Positions 1 through 11,974 of a stretch of 64,000 nucleotides of DNA are shown one piece after another. Numbering within the stretch: the stretch's first letter is position 1; the number at the start of each line of letters is the position of its first letter. The notes under the pieces are model-generated. The model had not been told where the DNA came from. It did no database searches and saw nothing but the letters and a program-made list of their open reading frames with translations. A program made the translations under genes and the position numbers. The stretch is from positions 12,033,579 through 12,097,578 of the forward strand of contig CM059975.1 of assembly GCA_030490835.1 (NCBI GenBank), written 5' to 3'. Source of the stretch: Annona cherimola (taxonomy: Eukaryota; Streptophyta; Magnoliopsida; Magnoliales; Annonaceae).

Positions 1-1179
1 AGGGACTGCGATTGTACCTTTCCTGTAATTGCTACCAGGCCTTTCTGGGGAGCAGTTTATGTAATTCTTTTGGTTATGGACTTGAGAAATAATGGAGAAA
101 ACCATTCATTTTAATAGATATGGTGTCACATGTCATTCGATTGGAAATATATAGTCCGTTGAAGAACTCATGCCCAGCCTGCTAGCCCATTGGCAGGCAG
201 GCTTGCCGTTCTCTGGATGAAAGACCATGATGGCCATTTTGATCATCAGAAAAATAGGATTAACTCAAGCTGATCGTACAGTGAGACTGGTCTTGATTGA
301 TTGGTAAAACATGCATGCAGAAGTCGAATATTTGTGGGCACAAAAAAGTTTTTGAAATTCAGCACTCTTCATGCATTCATTCTTCGTAGGATATTAATTA
401 CTTACCTTCATCATTTTACTTTCCGATGTCGTTATATATTTTAAATCATTATATTCTTTTTTTAATCTAAAAAACTCGCCCATTTTATATTTATTCACTT
501 CATTTTATTTATGTTTCTAAAATTTTATTTTTCTTACGGGTTTTCACTTCATTTCCTGATTTTCAAGGTGATAGATAGTCACATGGTCAAATTCTTCTCT
601 GTTCCTTCCTGCATTTCATTTTTTAATCATCTTAACCAGAGAACTAAAAGAGTTGAAAACATGGGTGCAATTATATATTTGCAGCAAATGCAAAGGACGG
701 GTTACACACTACAGTCGCTGGCACGAGCTGCTGCTGCTCACGTGCCTCATCTAAGTCTCTCAGGCGCAGCCTGCTTGTCGCTATTCTTTTTGGAAGCTAT
801 CGACCCTCGATTCCCACGAATTCGACGACAGATAATTTATACGTGTTCTCCTACGTGCTGATAATTTTATCTTTGGAAAATAGTTACAGTACAGCGGGCT
901 GTCAATGGGTCCTACATTGATTATAAAATTAAAATTTGACTCACATATTTTATTTAGAATCATTTATTTTACGAGCAAATTAAGTTTCATTCAAATCAGA
1001 TATTTGTAAGAAGATTTGTATGGCTTCATCTGAAAATAGAGTAAAATCAATATATAAAATAATTTAAGTTAAATATTAATTCTAAAATTGTATTTTCCAC
1101 ATCTGAATTATTTAAAATATCATTCCCATATAGATAAATTGTTATGAAAGTATTATTATATTTTAATATGAAAAATGAT
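1..1179. other. AT-rich intergenic DNA without a gene
   Basis: I find no supportable gene. The only ORF of note (116 codons at 511-861) has no recognisable motif. From about 890 to 1170 the text resembles AT-rich segments near 14290-14660, 31850-32000, 45390-45520 and 47860-47990 (shared words such as ATTTAAAATAT and the later 'aaaccatctaaaatatta'), so it is probably an old dispersed repeat. Confidence 0.5.
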
Positions 1180-1736
1180 CCTGTTAGCCTGGGTTAAGCA
1201 TCTCGCTTAGTCCACTTCAGAAAACTCATTTACAATAATTTTTTTTTATTTTTTTCTTTATACACTTTTTTGGTTATTTAAAGTGTGCTAAACAAGATAT
1301 TTGCTTACGCCGAACTAACAAGATCACTTCTCTATTTACTGATATAGTAAATAGAGAAGTGATTCTGTTAGTACAAGCTAAGTAAATGTCTTACTTATCC
1401 TACTTGAAAAGATTATTTATAATAATTTTTTGTATTTTTTTCTTTATACACTTGTTTATTTAAGTATATTTAACATATAAATCAAGATTTATTATTTTTA
1501 GATATGTATATATATATTTTTGAGATTTTTAAATATCTAGTGTACATATGTATTTAAAATATTACTATTTTTAAACATTTTAAAAAAATATATACGCATA
1601 TTCAAAAATGGTAAAACTTAGTTTATATGTTAAATATATTTAGATAAACAAGTTTATGAAGAAAAAACAGAAAAAGTTGTTATTGAGTTTTTTAAGGTGG
1701 GCTAAACGGGACATTTGCTTAGGTCGGGCTAACAGG
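1180..1736. mobile_element. Tandem pair of Mutator-like MITEs
   Basis: The outer ends are inverted repeats: CCTGTTAGCCTGGGTTAAGCA on the left and, read in reverse complement, CCTGTTAGCCCGACCTAAGCA on the right. Inside, a second set of ends lies at about 1263-1322 (right end of a short first unit) and 1364-1440 (left end of a second unit), so this is two head-to-tail units joined through the hairpin at 1323-1363. The AT-rich interior matches the element at 9805-10383. No transposase is encoded. Assignment to Mutator-like elements is inferred from the 9-bp duplication around the related insert at 9918-10115; I see no clear duplication here. Confidence 0.6.
1323..1363. repeat. Perfect 18-bp inverted repeat (hairpin)
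   Basis: ATCACTTCTCTATTTACT at 1323-1340 is followed by the 5-base spacer gatat and then its exact reverse complement at 1346-1363. Pairing continues imperfectly outward into the two abutting element termini (AACTAACAAG / TTCTGTTAGT), so the hairpin sits at the junction of two transposon copies. Confidence 0.9.
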
Positions 1737-4066
1737 ACTTCCTCTGGTAAAAAGGATATATGCAATTATTTGTTACAATTTACACATGATCTTATACATT
1801 TTTAAGAAAATGTGCCTCATCCAAGACTGATAGTAATGACTTTTTGTACTGTAGTAAAATCAATGATGCTAAATCATAAGATCAATGAAATTGTAATTTT
1901 ATGATGGGGTCCCATTACAGCCAGCAACAGCTTAGCATTTCCCTTTCTATAAAATCGAATTCATTCATTTGCTATAATTTTTGAAATTTTTGTTATGTTT
2001 ACTTGGATAAAAATAATAAGAAGATTTTAATTAATTAATACAAGTGTATATCTAGCTCTTAAACGAGATGAATTATTAAATTTGATTATTATTAATGAAT
2101 TATATTTATCATTACATCTAATAGGTCTTCAATTAAATAACTTTTACTGAACTTTAGGTGAAATTTTTTGCTTGCGCGCGTAATCTATTTTAGAATTAAA
2201 TCACTATTTTTTGAAAGAATGGAATTAATTAGTACTTCCATCATCATCCTCATGTATAAAGAGCTAACGAGTCAAATGATCACGATGTTTGTCAGCAATC
2301 ATTTCGTTTTTTTCCTAAGAACGTAAATATCTTTTCTTTTCTTTTGTTGTATTGATGGTTTTGAACAAGGAACTTAATATTGCAGAGTATACCAATTTTC
2401 GGATGGTTCATGGGATCAACCCTTTATAAATTTTGTATTGTTTGTTGATTTTCAATCATTCGGTGGAGTTGAGTAATAAATACCATCGGTTGGGGGGCGC
2501 CGATTCAATGCAGTTTTAAAAAATCAGTGGCATAAACGTCACTGGTTTTTTAAAATAAATAAAAAATTTAAAAATCTTCAAAAATTGTAAAAATTAATAC
2601 ACATGTTAAATACACCTAGATTAACATTTGTGTAAAAAGAGTTTCAAAAAAAAAATATATATATATATATATAAATATTATGGTTTTGCAGTAAGGAGCA
2701 TTAAAATTTCAATGCACATGCTGCATTCAAACAAGTTCCTTGGTTAGGTTGGATTGAATTAAAAAGCTAGTATTTTGAAGTTAAGTTCAAGTTATACTCT
2801 TCATGCTTTATTAATTAATAGATGACTCTTACTCTTCCCAAAAAAATAAATAAATAATGGATTACTCGTCAATAAATTTTCCAAACATGCCAATGAAAGT
2901 TCAAAAGATATCAAGGAAACTGACAAAATTAACAAGATGAACTAAGATCTAAGTGATGGACCAGGGAAATTCTCTGATGCTAAATTTGGAATCAAAGTCA
3001 TGACAGCCCATGCATGCATATTCATTGACATAATGTACAGTAGTTCGTATGAACAATACATGCATATACTGTTGTAGAAGTTGGAATATTGGGATGGCTA
3101 CCACTTAATAGCAAACACAATGCAGTACTGTCTCACTAATTTTAATGAAAATTAGTAATAACAACCAAGGAAAATACTAAACTTATTAGTGATATGGGCA
3201 TTAGGTGGGAGAGGGGGAATGTTAGAATGTAAGGAGAATTTTAAATTATTTTTTTTTCAGGTCATCATTAGAGCTTTTTATTTTTGGCTATAGTTATTAC
3301 ATACCCACCTCGTATGAGTAATTAATTAATAGGCTTCATCACGTGCATCCGGCCAGAAAATAGGTATTTTATTTTTTATAAAAATGTGCAGGTCTCACCT
3401 ATAATTTATCTTCTAGTGAAATTTGGGAAAATTTAAAATTTATTTGATATTTTATTTTAATTTTTGAAGATGTGGTTTGGGGAGTGGACATATGCGCTTG
3501 TATTGACTCCTCAAACGCCTTTTACAAAATATAAAAAAAAAAACCAAATTAATTTCAAAATTATCAAATTTCACATTAGGATCATAAAAGTAAGGCTTAA
3601 AAATAAAATAAAATAAAATATATTTTCTGGTTGGCCACGTGAATGTGAAGCCTTCTAGTTCTCTTATGAGGATTGTAATATTATGGAGCGTACTAAGGAT
3701 AAAATGTGATAACGAGTTTGGATGAGAAAGATTGTTGTATACTGAAAAAAAAAATTCATATTAAAAATAATGAATTATAAATGGAAAAAGTAAACAGGTT
3801 ATGCAAGGTGAAATGAGAATTAAAAAAAAAAACCTTCATGTACTGGGGAACAGGCCCAGTGAAAATGATTTTTAGCAACCATTCAAGTGTATAGGATTTC
3901 ATCCCAAAAAAAAAGAAAAAAAAAAAAAGGAAAGTCTCGCCCCAAATATTCTCTCCAAACTGCTTTGAAGATTAACACATGCTCGCTTGCTTGATCATCA
4001 ATTGACTTAAGGGCAATTAAGGTCTGTTTGACCATCCAGTTTGATTCGGCATTCCTCGCGGTTAAC
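1737..4066. other. AT-rich intergenic DNA with repeat debris
   Basis: No gene is supportable. About 2515-2690 holds a repeat also seen at about 12640-12900: both carry a near-palindrome of the form ATCAGTGG...GTCACT, then AT-rich DNA with 'acacatgttaaatacacctaga'-type text. A TA microsatellite lies at about 2658-2674. A short hairpin (ACTAATTTTAATGAAAATTAGT type) is at 3136-3157. Confidence 0.5.
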
Positions 4067-4078
4067 ATCTGTGGCTTG

Positions 4079-4332
4079 CCACGTGTGTGTTACCCATGTG
4101 TGCATAGTCGTGCCCCACAGTTGGGTGATCATGGGTTCGAACGGTGGCAAATGCAAAATGGGGTGGTGGCAGCATCTTCTTGCAATGCATGGAGTGCTGA
4201 CCGACAGATTTTGTAGAAAAATAGGAAGAGTAAAAAAGAAAAGAAAAGATATATTATTAGATAATTGGTAGAATAGTGTAGAAACATTGTAAGAATGTCA
4301 CAAGGTTTGATTGTAAAAAAAAAAAAAAAAAA
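4079..4332 (+). mobile_element. SINE-like retroposon with poly(A) tail
   Basis: The segment ends in an A run (4315-4332) and is flanked by a 12-bp direct repeat with one mismatch: ATCTGTGGCTTG at 4067-4078 and ATCTGTCGCTTG at 4333-4344. That is the signature of target-primed retroposition. It contains a B-box-like GGGTTCGAAC near 4133, as in tRNA-derived SINEs; a convincing A box is not visible, so it may be 5' truncated. Small ORFs across it are not genes. Confidence 0.6.
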
Positions 4333-4344
4333 ATCTGTCGCTTG

Positions 4345-6832
4345 AGTTGATGATCAGGAGTGCTCCGACTCAAAACTGCTCGATTAATTGGGCTAGTTCT
4401 TGACCATGTGCAAGCGTTAGGGGAAAGAAATTATGAGTTGCTGAACAGAATCTGGAGATGAGGATTTGGTGTCTCTTTTTTATAAGCTAATTTACTCAGT
4501 AGCTAGGTTGACTACGTGCAATTGTTCTTTCATTTCATTTCTCTCTGTCCGGAATCATCGAATATAGATTGCTGGGTCTTTTCATTTCTTATGGGCCATC
4601 ATATATGCCTTAACTGGTCCAAATTGATTAGTGTATTTGGTATTCATCAGAGGCACAGTCAATGCTGGCTGATAGAGCTGGTCGATCGTACGGATTGAAC
4701 TGCATCTTTAGATTGACACAGTACAACGGATCTTCTTTTCAACAACAAAATTTGCTGCATTCTTCATTACCATTTCTGTGTTGCTTTAGGCAACGAAATT
4801 GCAGCAATGTTATTGCTAAGCAGATACGCACCCAACAAAATCAACGAAATCTGCTATAATTTTCGTTACCATTACTCTTATCCCTTTAGGCGACGAAATT
4901 GAATCAACTCTGTTGCGTAGCAGATAAGCAAGAAAGCGAGGCAGATGAAATTAGCAACAAGTCTAATTTTGTCGCTGAAACTTTTTGTTTTTGTTTTAAA
5001 AATACAAATTAAAGTCAGCCAGTCTTAATTCTAATGCATGAAAGTCCCGTTCACGTGGGTAGGAGTAGGACACGCTCCCTACGCGACGTTCTTGCGCCTT
5101 GTGAAAAGCACCGAAAATATTAAGCGGACACGACCATGACTATGCCAAACCCAGTATTTCAATCGGCAGTTATTACTTTTGGATAAGTACTCTTAGCGTC
5201 TGTTTAGCTTCGGTTAATTTGGGTAAAAAGCGCTGAAATCGTCTGCTTTTTTGGATATATTTGGCCGAGTTTATCAATTTTGCTGAGTTATTTGCATTAA
5301 AAGCTACCCCAAAAGTGTGAAAACAAAAAAACTTTCTTTTTTTCTTTTCTTCTTCTTAATGGGCATAGTACGTTAATTCTACCGCTTGGCCAAATAAGTC
5401 CTCAAACAGGGGAGCCAAACGAAGCCTGTTCAGGAAACAGCTTAAGCTTTTCAAATCGATCTTAAAAATATATCCCTTCCCTTTATTACTACCCGTCTGG
5501 TGGGGACAACCGCAACTAAAGTACATCCAGTAATTAAAGGGGTCGGGCTGTGCATGTTGATTGGGTGGACCAGTTAGCTTCTTAATTCCATTTCTCATAA
5601 CTGGATAGGAGCAGTTCGTTAATGGCATTGCCAGCTGCTAATCTTTTGTGTAATTACTACTTAATACAGCTCGATGAGTACTCGTCTCTAGCCAGGAGCA
5701 CGCAGCTCGATCGTTCTGGTCCCAGTTTCAATGTGGGTGAATCTTGTAAGATGCATGCCACAGATTTGGGCTAGCTGGCTAGCTACTTGCTATACCTCAC
5801 CCACATCTGTTGACAGGACCTGTCAAATAGAATAATGGAGGCTTGAAAAGTAACTTGAATGGCTCATACTCCCCAAAAGGAGAGTACTTGGATGCATGTG
5901 TGGCTGTGAATCAATTCGCTAGCCTTGGCTAATTAGCCTGCAGACTGGCTAGCTAATATTTGTCCTCCACCCATGCTTGCAGCCTGCAGGCTCATTTAAT
6001 TAGCTCATAGAAAAATGCACTAGTGTAGTGGACATGCACGACATCTTTCCTTACATCAGCATCCCAACAAACTTAGGACCCATGCCTGCATTGCAGCCTT
6101 AACTTTCTTCCATGTTTTCCTGATCTTTTTCCGTAGTAAGAAGGAGCCAACAAGCAAATGCAATCCATGTATAGTGACAATTTTTTTGTATTGAAGTTCA
6201 TATAAGATTCCATTCTTAACTAATTAGCTTGTGGGATGAAGTTCATGTTGGTCATTACCTTAAAGACATACATATGTGCTTCACCAGAAAATCTGGAAAA
6301 GAGATCATTCAGACGAAATTGCCTATCTATAACATGGAATTGGTACAGGAGCAGAACTAGCACAAGTATAATTATGTTTTTGTTTCATGTACTATCCAAA
6401 CCCATTGATAACTTAGTTATTTCATTGAGTCTATTTAAAATATTAAGTTTTACATATAATTTTAATCACAAGTTATATACATATCATCAGAGGAATAAGT
6501 TTTGGGTTTATCATTGGGGGGGAAGGGGCGGTGGTGGAACTCGCGGGGGACTACAAGAAAATTCTTTTTTTTTTATATATATATATAACAAAATGTATAT
6601 ATTATTATATTTTTTATGGTATATATATTATTATATTTGGCACGCAGTCAAATCCAAAATTACTTGTAGCCGAATGCAATTATAGCAAGCAGTGCATTTA
6701 ATATTATATGTGTAATTAAATCTGTTGTGTGCATAATTTTATCTGCATCTACATTAAAAAAAGCTACACTTAGTCAAATGCATGCAATGGCTGTTACACT
6801 GTCTAGTGTATATATGCGCGGCCAAATTAAAG
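4345..6832. other. Intergenic DNA; CACTA-like ends, no gene
   Basis: About 4735-4985 contains several copies of a short motif (gcgacgaaatt / ggcaacgaaattg, and its inverse), like the subterminal repeats of CACTA elements. The words ACTACAAGAAAATTC at about 6549 resemble a CACTA terminal repeat. 5600-6130 is less AT-rich than its surroundings and rich in GCTAGC and GCATGC words; I could not recognise a gene or microRNA in it. The 149-codon ORF at 6236-6685 runs through simple sequence and is rejected. Confidence 0.45.
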
Positions 6833-7412
6833 CAAGGTGTTAAAGATCATGATCAACTTGTCAGCTTGCTCATCTAACCCATTTATAAATGTATTTGGGT
6901 TGAGATTTTTGAATAAATAAGTTATGATCTGCCAACTTGTTTAATCATTTAATTAAATAAATGAATTAGGGTTGAGATTTTATAACCGGTCAACCTATTT
7001 AGTTACCTGTTTAACCATTTCAATCATTTAACTTAATAAAGTTTTCTATATATAAATGCAAACATCTTTGTTATTTTCTCTTATTAAGTTTTCCTCCCAT
7101 TATCTAATTTTCATTTTCTGCTGCTGAACAAGTTCTATTTTCCTGTTACTACCCTATTTCTATATTCCCTGCGAAAAAAACACCTTCCCGTCTCTCCCCA
7201 CGAGATCATTGTTTACTAGAGTCTAGACTTTTAAGTTATCGGCTATAAAACTCATTAACAACCCACTAACCAGTTTATTAAATGTGTCGTAAATGGGTTA
7301 TAATTGAGATTTTTTAAATGAGTTAATAAACGGATTAGAATTGAGATATTTTAAATAGACTACAATTAGTATTAGGCTCTAGCACACACAACCCGATCCG
7401 TTAACACTCTTA
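6833..7412 (-). mobile_element. hAT-type MITE, family A, old copy
   Basis: This is a diverged reverse-orientation copy of the elements at 36462-37026 and 46412-46984. Its right end reads ...CAACCCGATCCGTTAACACTCTTA, the reverse complement of their left terminus; its left end AAGGTGTTAAAGATCATGATCAAC matches their right terminus. Flanks are AATTAAAG (6825-6832) and AATTCAAG (7413-7420), an 8-bp duplication with one mismatch. There is no coding capacity. Confidence 0.8.
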
Positions 7413-7420
7413 AATTCAAG

Positions 7421-9804
7421 TATATGAAAACGCTACAATAAATCTTCATAAATGTAGCCAGTTCTTTTCTACATACAGACATTCCGTTTATATATGAATT
7501 TGGCTATAAATATTTAGTTGGCTACAGAAATTTAGCCATTTAAGAGCTGGAAGTTATAGCAAATTTAGCTATCTATAGTATTAAATGTTAGTCGCAAAAG
7601 GAGGTTGGATATAAAAACTTTTTTTTATCTAAATTCATATTATGTGCCGTCAAAACATGAGCTTCATCGAAGGGGAGTTGTACATAAAATATTTTAATTA
7701 ATTTACATATAGATTTGAAGCAAATTGAAAAAACCCTAACATGATCAATCATTTTGGGTTAAAAAAATTTGACTCGTAATGCGTTGTGTATATACATAAC
7801 GTGATAACATAAATACTATACGAACAAAGTAAATAGATTAGATTTGAAATATAAATTTTTTAAAAAAGAAGTTAATATAGACTCCTATGCAATTAGTTAG
7901 GTTGTTACTTAGTTTAAGTAACTTCTTATTTTTTGTATTTTAAAGTATATATTTTTGAAGGAAAAATTTTACTCTTGCTCATAACATTTCTACGGATTTC
8001 TAATATACTCATAATGTTTCATAAATTTTTCCTATACTCATAATATCTCACCCTAAATTCCTCATATGCTGATGTCATCAATACAACTATTATCTACCCC
8101 ATTGAAAAGATAATTTTGTGCATTTAAAATTTTTTAATTGTGATAATTTAACTTTAATATAACTCAATTGATGATAGTAAATCATTAATGAACAATATTA
8201 AATAATATAAGACTTATATTCAGGTTGAATTATTTTAATTAGAATATTTTAAAAGGACAAAATTATTTTTTTAATGGAATAGATAACAGTTATGTTAATG
8301 GCGAGGGTATAATAGGAATTCATGATAAAATGTTATAGGTATAAGAGGAATTTGTGAAGCATTGTGAGTATATTAGGAATTTTGTGCAAATGTTGAGGGT
8401 GCAAAAGGAATTATCCTTTTTTTATGGAGAATTTTCCCTTTTTAAAATCTTAGTTTATAATTTTTCCATATATATCATTATATGCACATATATTTATGAT
8501 GCCAAAATGCACTTTAATGGAAAATTATATGTATATATTTAATATTATTTGACCGAATATGTTAAAATTTGAAAAAATTAAGAAGAAGTCTATAATATAT
8601 ATATATATATATATACACCTTTTTAGTTTTCAATCAAAGTGAATGTGTTACATCATATAGAAGAATATTGTAAATAATTTAAATTTAAAGAATATTTTTT
8701 ACATATTAGAAGCAAGGTTAGTTTATGGGTTGCACGTGCTTGTTGCCCACATAAATACACACACCGTCCATTGGTTAATTTTTTAAAAATATTCTCTCTG
8801 CATTTAATTAAGGAAGATGATCAGGTCGGTCTAAAAAATATTTTTTTTTACTATTTTTCAGTTTTTCTTTACAAATATGTTAAGCTAGGTTGATATTTTT
8901 CTTATGATGTCACGTACAGTGGATTATGAGGCCTTGACGAAGGTGTATTTCTAAAAGAGGGTAACGAAGCCATTATGGTTATCTAGTATTTAAACTTTAG
9001 TTGCCTCAGGTGGTTTACCTTACAGTAATACCCATGGCCCGTTTCAGTGGGGTTGGGATTCCGGATCCGGCTATTTATTTCACCTTTTGCTTTTCTCTTC
9101 TAGTGAGAGTTTAATTAATGCGAGCTCGTTATCTTTTTTTGAAAATGGTAAAAATGTCTTAAGATTTAAATGTAATATAAATTAAAATTATTGTAAATAT
9201 ATATAAAAAATTTTTAACTTTAAACAATTTCAGAAAAACAAAATTAACTTTAGACGTTTCATTCATGCTGCTTCACCCGTCCCACGTCAACTGCTGACCC
9301 ATGTATAAAAAAATGGAATTTTTTTTTCCATATTTGTACTTCATAGCGAAAATAACGCAGCTCACACGCTAGCTGTGTGAAGTGAGGGTCAGGGAGGATG
9401 GACCCGAACGTACTTGTGAGGAATACCACCAAATTATATTACCGAGACTTTTTACGTAAAAAGAGGATGATATCAAATTATCAATGAAGGAACCCTTCGT
9501 TTCTCTTCCTTACTCTTCCCAATCGCCCGGGATAGACAATCGGGTTGAAGATAAACCAGAGGATTTTTTTTTTTCAGGAAAAAAAAGTGATGCCTGGTGC
9601 ATGCCACTAATTTAATTAATTAACATTGTCACATCCATCATCTTCTTCTCATCCAATTAATTCTATCTAATATTGTAACCCGTTCTTTGATGATCTCGAG
9701 CTTCAAATATTGACGCATATAATTGCTGGTGCACGTTAATTCATGAGATGGGTAAAATAATAGAAGTTACCATAAATATCATGCCACCTAATTAACATTC
9801 AGCA
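7421..9804. other. AT-rich intergenic DNA without a gene
   Basis: 7440-7610 repeats 'ggctac...aatttagc' words, resembling 10480-10590, probably another CACTA-like subterminal region. 7960-8460 repeats phrases about 60 bases apart (cataatgttt / cataatatct; then gttataggtataagaggaat / gagtatattaggaat), a degenerate tandem or inverted repeat. A TA microsatellite lies at about 8598-8620. No gene. Confidence 0.45.
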
Positions 9805-10383
9805 TCCTGTTAGCCTGGGCTAAGCAAATATCGAACTTAATCTATATCAAAAAACTTATTTACAATGTTTTTTTTTAATTTTTTCATATACTTATTTGTC
9901 TAAGTGTATTTAACATAAAAAGTTTATCCTCTTAAGCCGGCTTAAGGCGAAAAATTAAGAAAACGCTATTGTATTTAAAATTTTTTGAAAAATACTTTAA
10001 ATATCCAAAAATAGTAAAATTTGATTTATAAATTCAATACACCTAGCATAACATGTTTGTAAAGAAAAGATAACGAAAATACGTTTTTTAAGTTGGCTTA
10101 AGTTGATCATTTTCCTTTAACATATAACTAAGTTTTAATATTTTTAGATATGTATATATATATATATATGAGATTTTAAAAGATAAGAGTATTTTAAATA
10201 TATATACACACAAATGTTTAAAAATTTCAAAAAAATATATACATATATAAAAAATGGTAATATTTAGTTTATATATTAAATACATTTAGATAAACAATTA
10301 TACGAAGAAAAAATACAAAATATTATAAATAAATTTTTTAATGTAAGCTAAACGAGACATTTTCTTAACTCAGACTAAGAGGA
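9805..10383. mobile_element. Mutator-like MITE, interrupted by a nested copy
   Basis: The left end TCCTGTTAGCCTGGGCTAAGCA matches the element at 1180. The right end (CAGACTAAGAGGA, about 10371-10383) is its decayed inverted repeat. Flanking bases ACATTCAGC / ACATTTCTC may be a decayed 9-bp duplication. A related element is inserted at 9918-10115. No coding capacity. Confidence 0.55.
9918..10115. mobile_element. Nested 198-bp MITE with 9-bp target duplication
   Basis: It is flanked by identical TTTAACATA at 9909-9917 and 10116-10124, and removing it restores the continuous host element. Its ends are imperfect inverted repeats around CTTAAGCC (left ATCCTCTTAAGCCGGC, right in reverse complement GATCAACTTAAGCCAAC). 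A 9-bp duplication is typical of Mutator-like elements, which types the family. Confidence 0.7.
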
Positions 10384-11190
10384 ACATTTCTCCTATATAT
10401 ATATATCAACTTATGCTTAATTTTCATTTCAGTTAGAATTACGAAAATGTTTTCACCGCAACAAAAGTTCATAAATGTGGTCATGTTTTGGGATGCTCAT
10501 TAAGTGAATTTGGCTACATGTAAGTTAATTTGACTACAAATAAATTATTTTGCTACAAATATTTGGCTGCCGATATAAGGTGATGAAATGTTGTCAAATG
10601 AAACCAATTTTCATATTATTAATTTGCAACCAAATTTCATATTATTTACGGGGCTTTACATTATTATTTGGGCACTAATAATATTAATATTTGACTATAC
10701 ATATATATTCAAAAATGCAAGTAAAATTAAAATTTTGCTAAAAAGATGGCGGCGCATACTGGTTTTTTTTTATAGTGTTTACTAATCAACTTTTAAGAAC
10801 AGCTTAACAAATTAATTAAAGATGGAAGTACGACTATCGACCTGGTGAGATGTGGAGAATTCCTCAGCTTTGGCAATTTTAATTAGCATATGCCCCATCG
10901 CAACTCAGCTTCATGGAAAGATGCGTCAGAATCGTGGACGGTGGAATAATATTTTTCCCAAAAAGGAGTAGACTACAGTTTGCTGGTTGAGGGAGGGTCC
11001 AGTGCGCGCTACTTCTTTTTCCTTAGCTCAATTCCCACTTACAATTTTTGTAGGTGCGCCAATGCATCACCAGCTAGCTACCTTCATATGCCAGCCTGTA
11101 AGGCATCTGAATTAAATTTTCAAGCCATATATACATATACTGATATACCCACTCTCTGGACTTTCTTTTCTGCTTTTTAATACATATTTT
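10384..11190. other. Intergenic DNA without a gene
   Basis: 10440-10600 has repeated 'tttggctaca / tttgactaca / tttgctaca' phrases like the ends of CACTA-type elements. The short ORFs at 10588 and 10980 show no recognisable motif. Confidence 0.4.
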
Positions 11191-11966
11191 TAGGGGTGCA
11201 ACTTATGCAGCCCATTGAGTATCCTAAATAGAGTAGGTTCGATTCCAATGAACCTATCCATAAGGTCGGTTCGGTTCCGCATGTGAACACTCGTTCGGAT
11301 CCAGGTAAGGTCGGTTTTAAGGATCAACTACCCAGAAACAACTCGGATTATATAAATTCTGTATATAATTTTATTTCATTATTAAATATGATACATTAAA
11401 TACCTTCAAAAAATGATACGAAATAAATTAGATGGTTTAGATTTTATAGAAACAACAAGGTAAGATTCAAACCAAGCATTTTCACATTTCCGGAAGCTTG
11501 AAATGTTCCGATTGTTTATGTTTTCATCAAAGATGCATTTAAATATACTTTTTCATTTCAAAATTGAATTAGATTAATTGAAATTGCCTTTTATCTAATT
11601 AATTTTACATGACACATAATAAAATGAAACATAATTTTAATGTTACCGAGATAATAAACATTATTCATGTTTATAAAGATATTATTGATAAAATCTTAAG
11701 GTAAAATTGACTTTCCTAGGAGCTAGAAAATATCATTTTTGTTTCACTGGCAAATAAATTTTGAAGTGATAATGGATTGACTAATATTACATATTATTTT
11801 TGGAATCAATTTAAAATCGTAACTGGAATCGACCTGTTCTTGGAAAATAGGGTAGCGTGAGTAAAAAACTGACCTAGTATAAAATAGAATAGGACAAATA
11901 TTTTAAAAATAGAATAAGGATAAGGTAGGCCCCAACCTAAATTTATACAAACCAAGTTGTACCGTA
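11191..11966. mobile_element. hAT-type MITE, family C
   Basis: The left terminus TAGGGGTGCAACTTATG pairs with the right terminus, whose reverse complement is TACGGTACAACTTGGT. Flanks CATATTTT (11183-11190) and TATATTTT (11967-11974) form an 8-bp duplication with one mismatch, as made by hAT transposases. Subterminal DNA repeats GGTTCGATTCC, GGTCGGTTCGGTTCCG and similar words at one end and the complement at the other; the middle is AT-rich. A tRNA B-box look-alike at about 11237 belongs to this array. Confidence 0.75.
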
Positions 11967-11974
11967 TATATTTT

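Noticed and set aside
4028..4271. Two overlapping ORFs of 62 and 76 codons
   Set aside because: They lie within the SINE-like insert and its target duplication and have no coding motif.
6236..6685. 149-codon ORF
   Set aside because: Runs through a G-rich patch and TA simple sequence, has low-complexity translation and no recognisable domain.
11230..11250. GGTTCGATTCC resembling a tRNA B box
   Set aside because: No A box or acceptor stem around it, and it belongs to the subterminal array of a hAT element.
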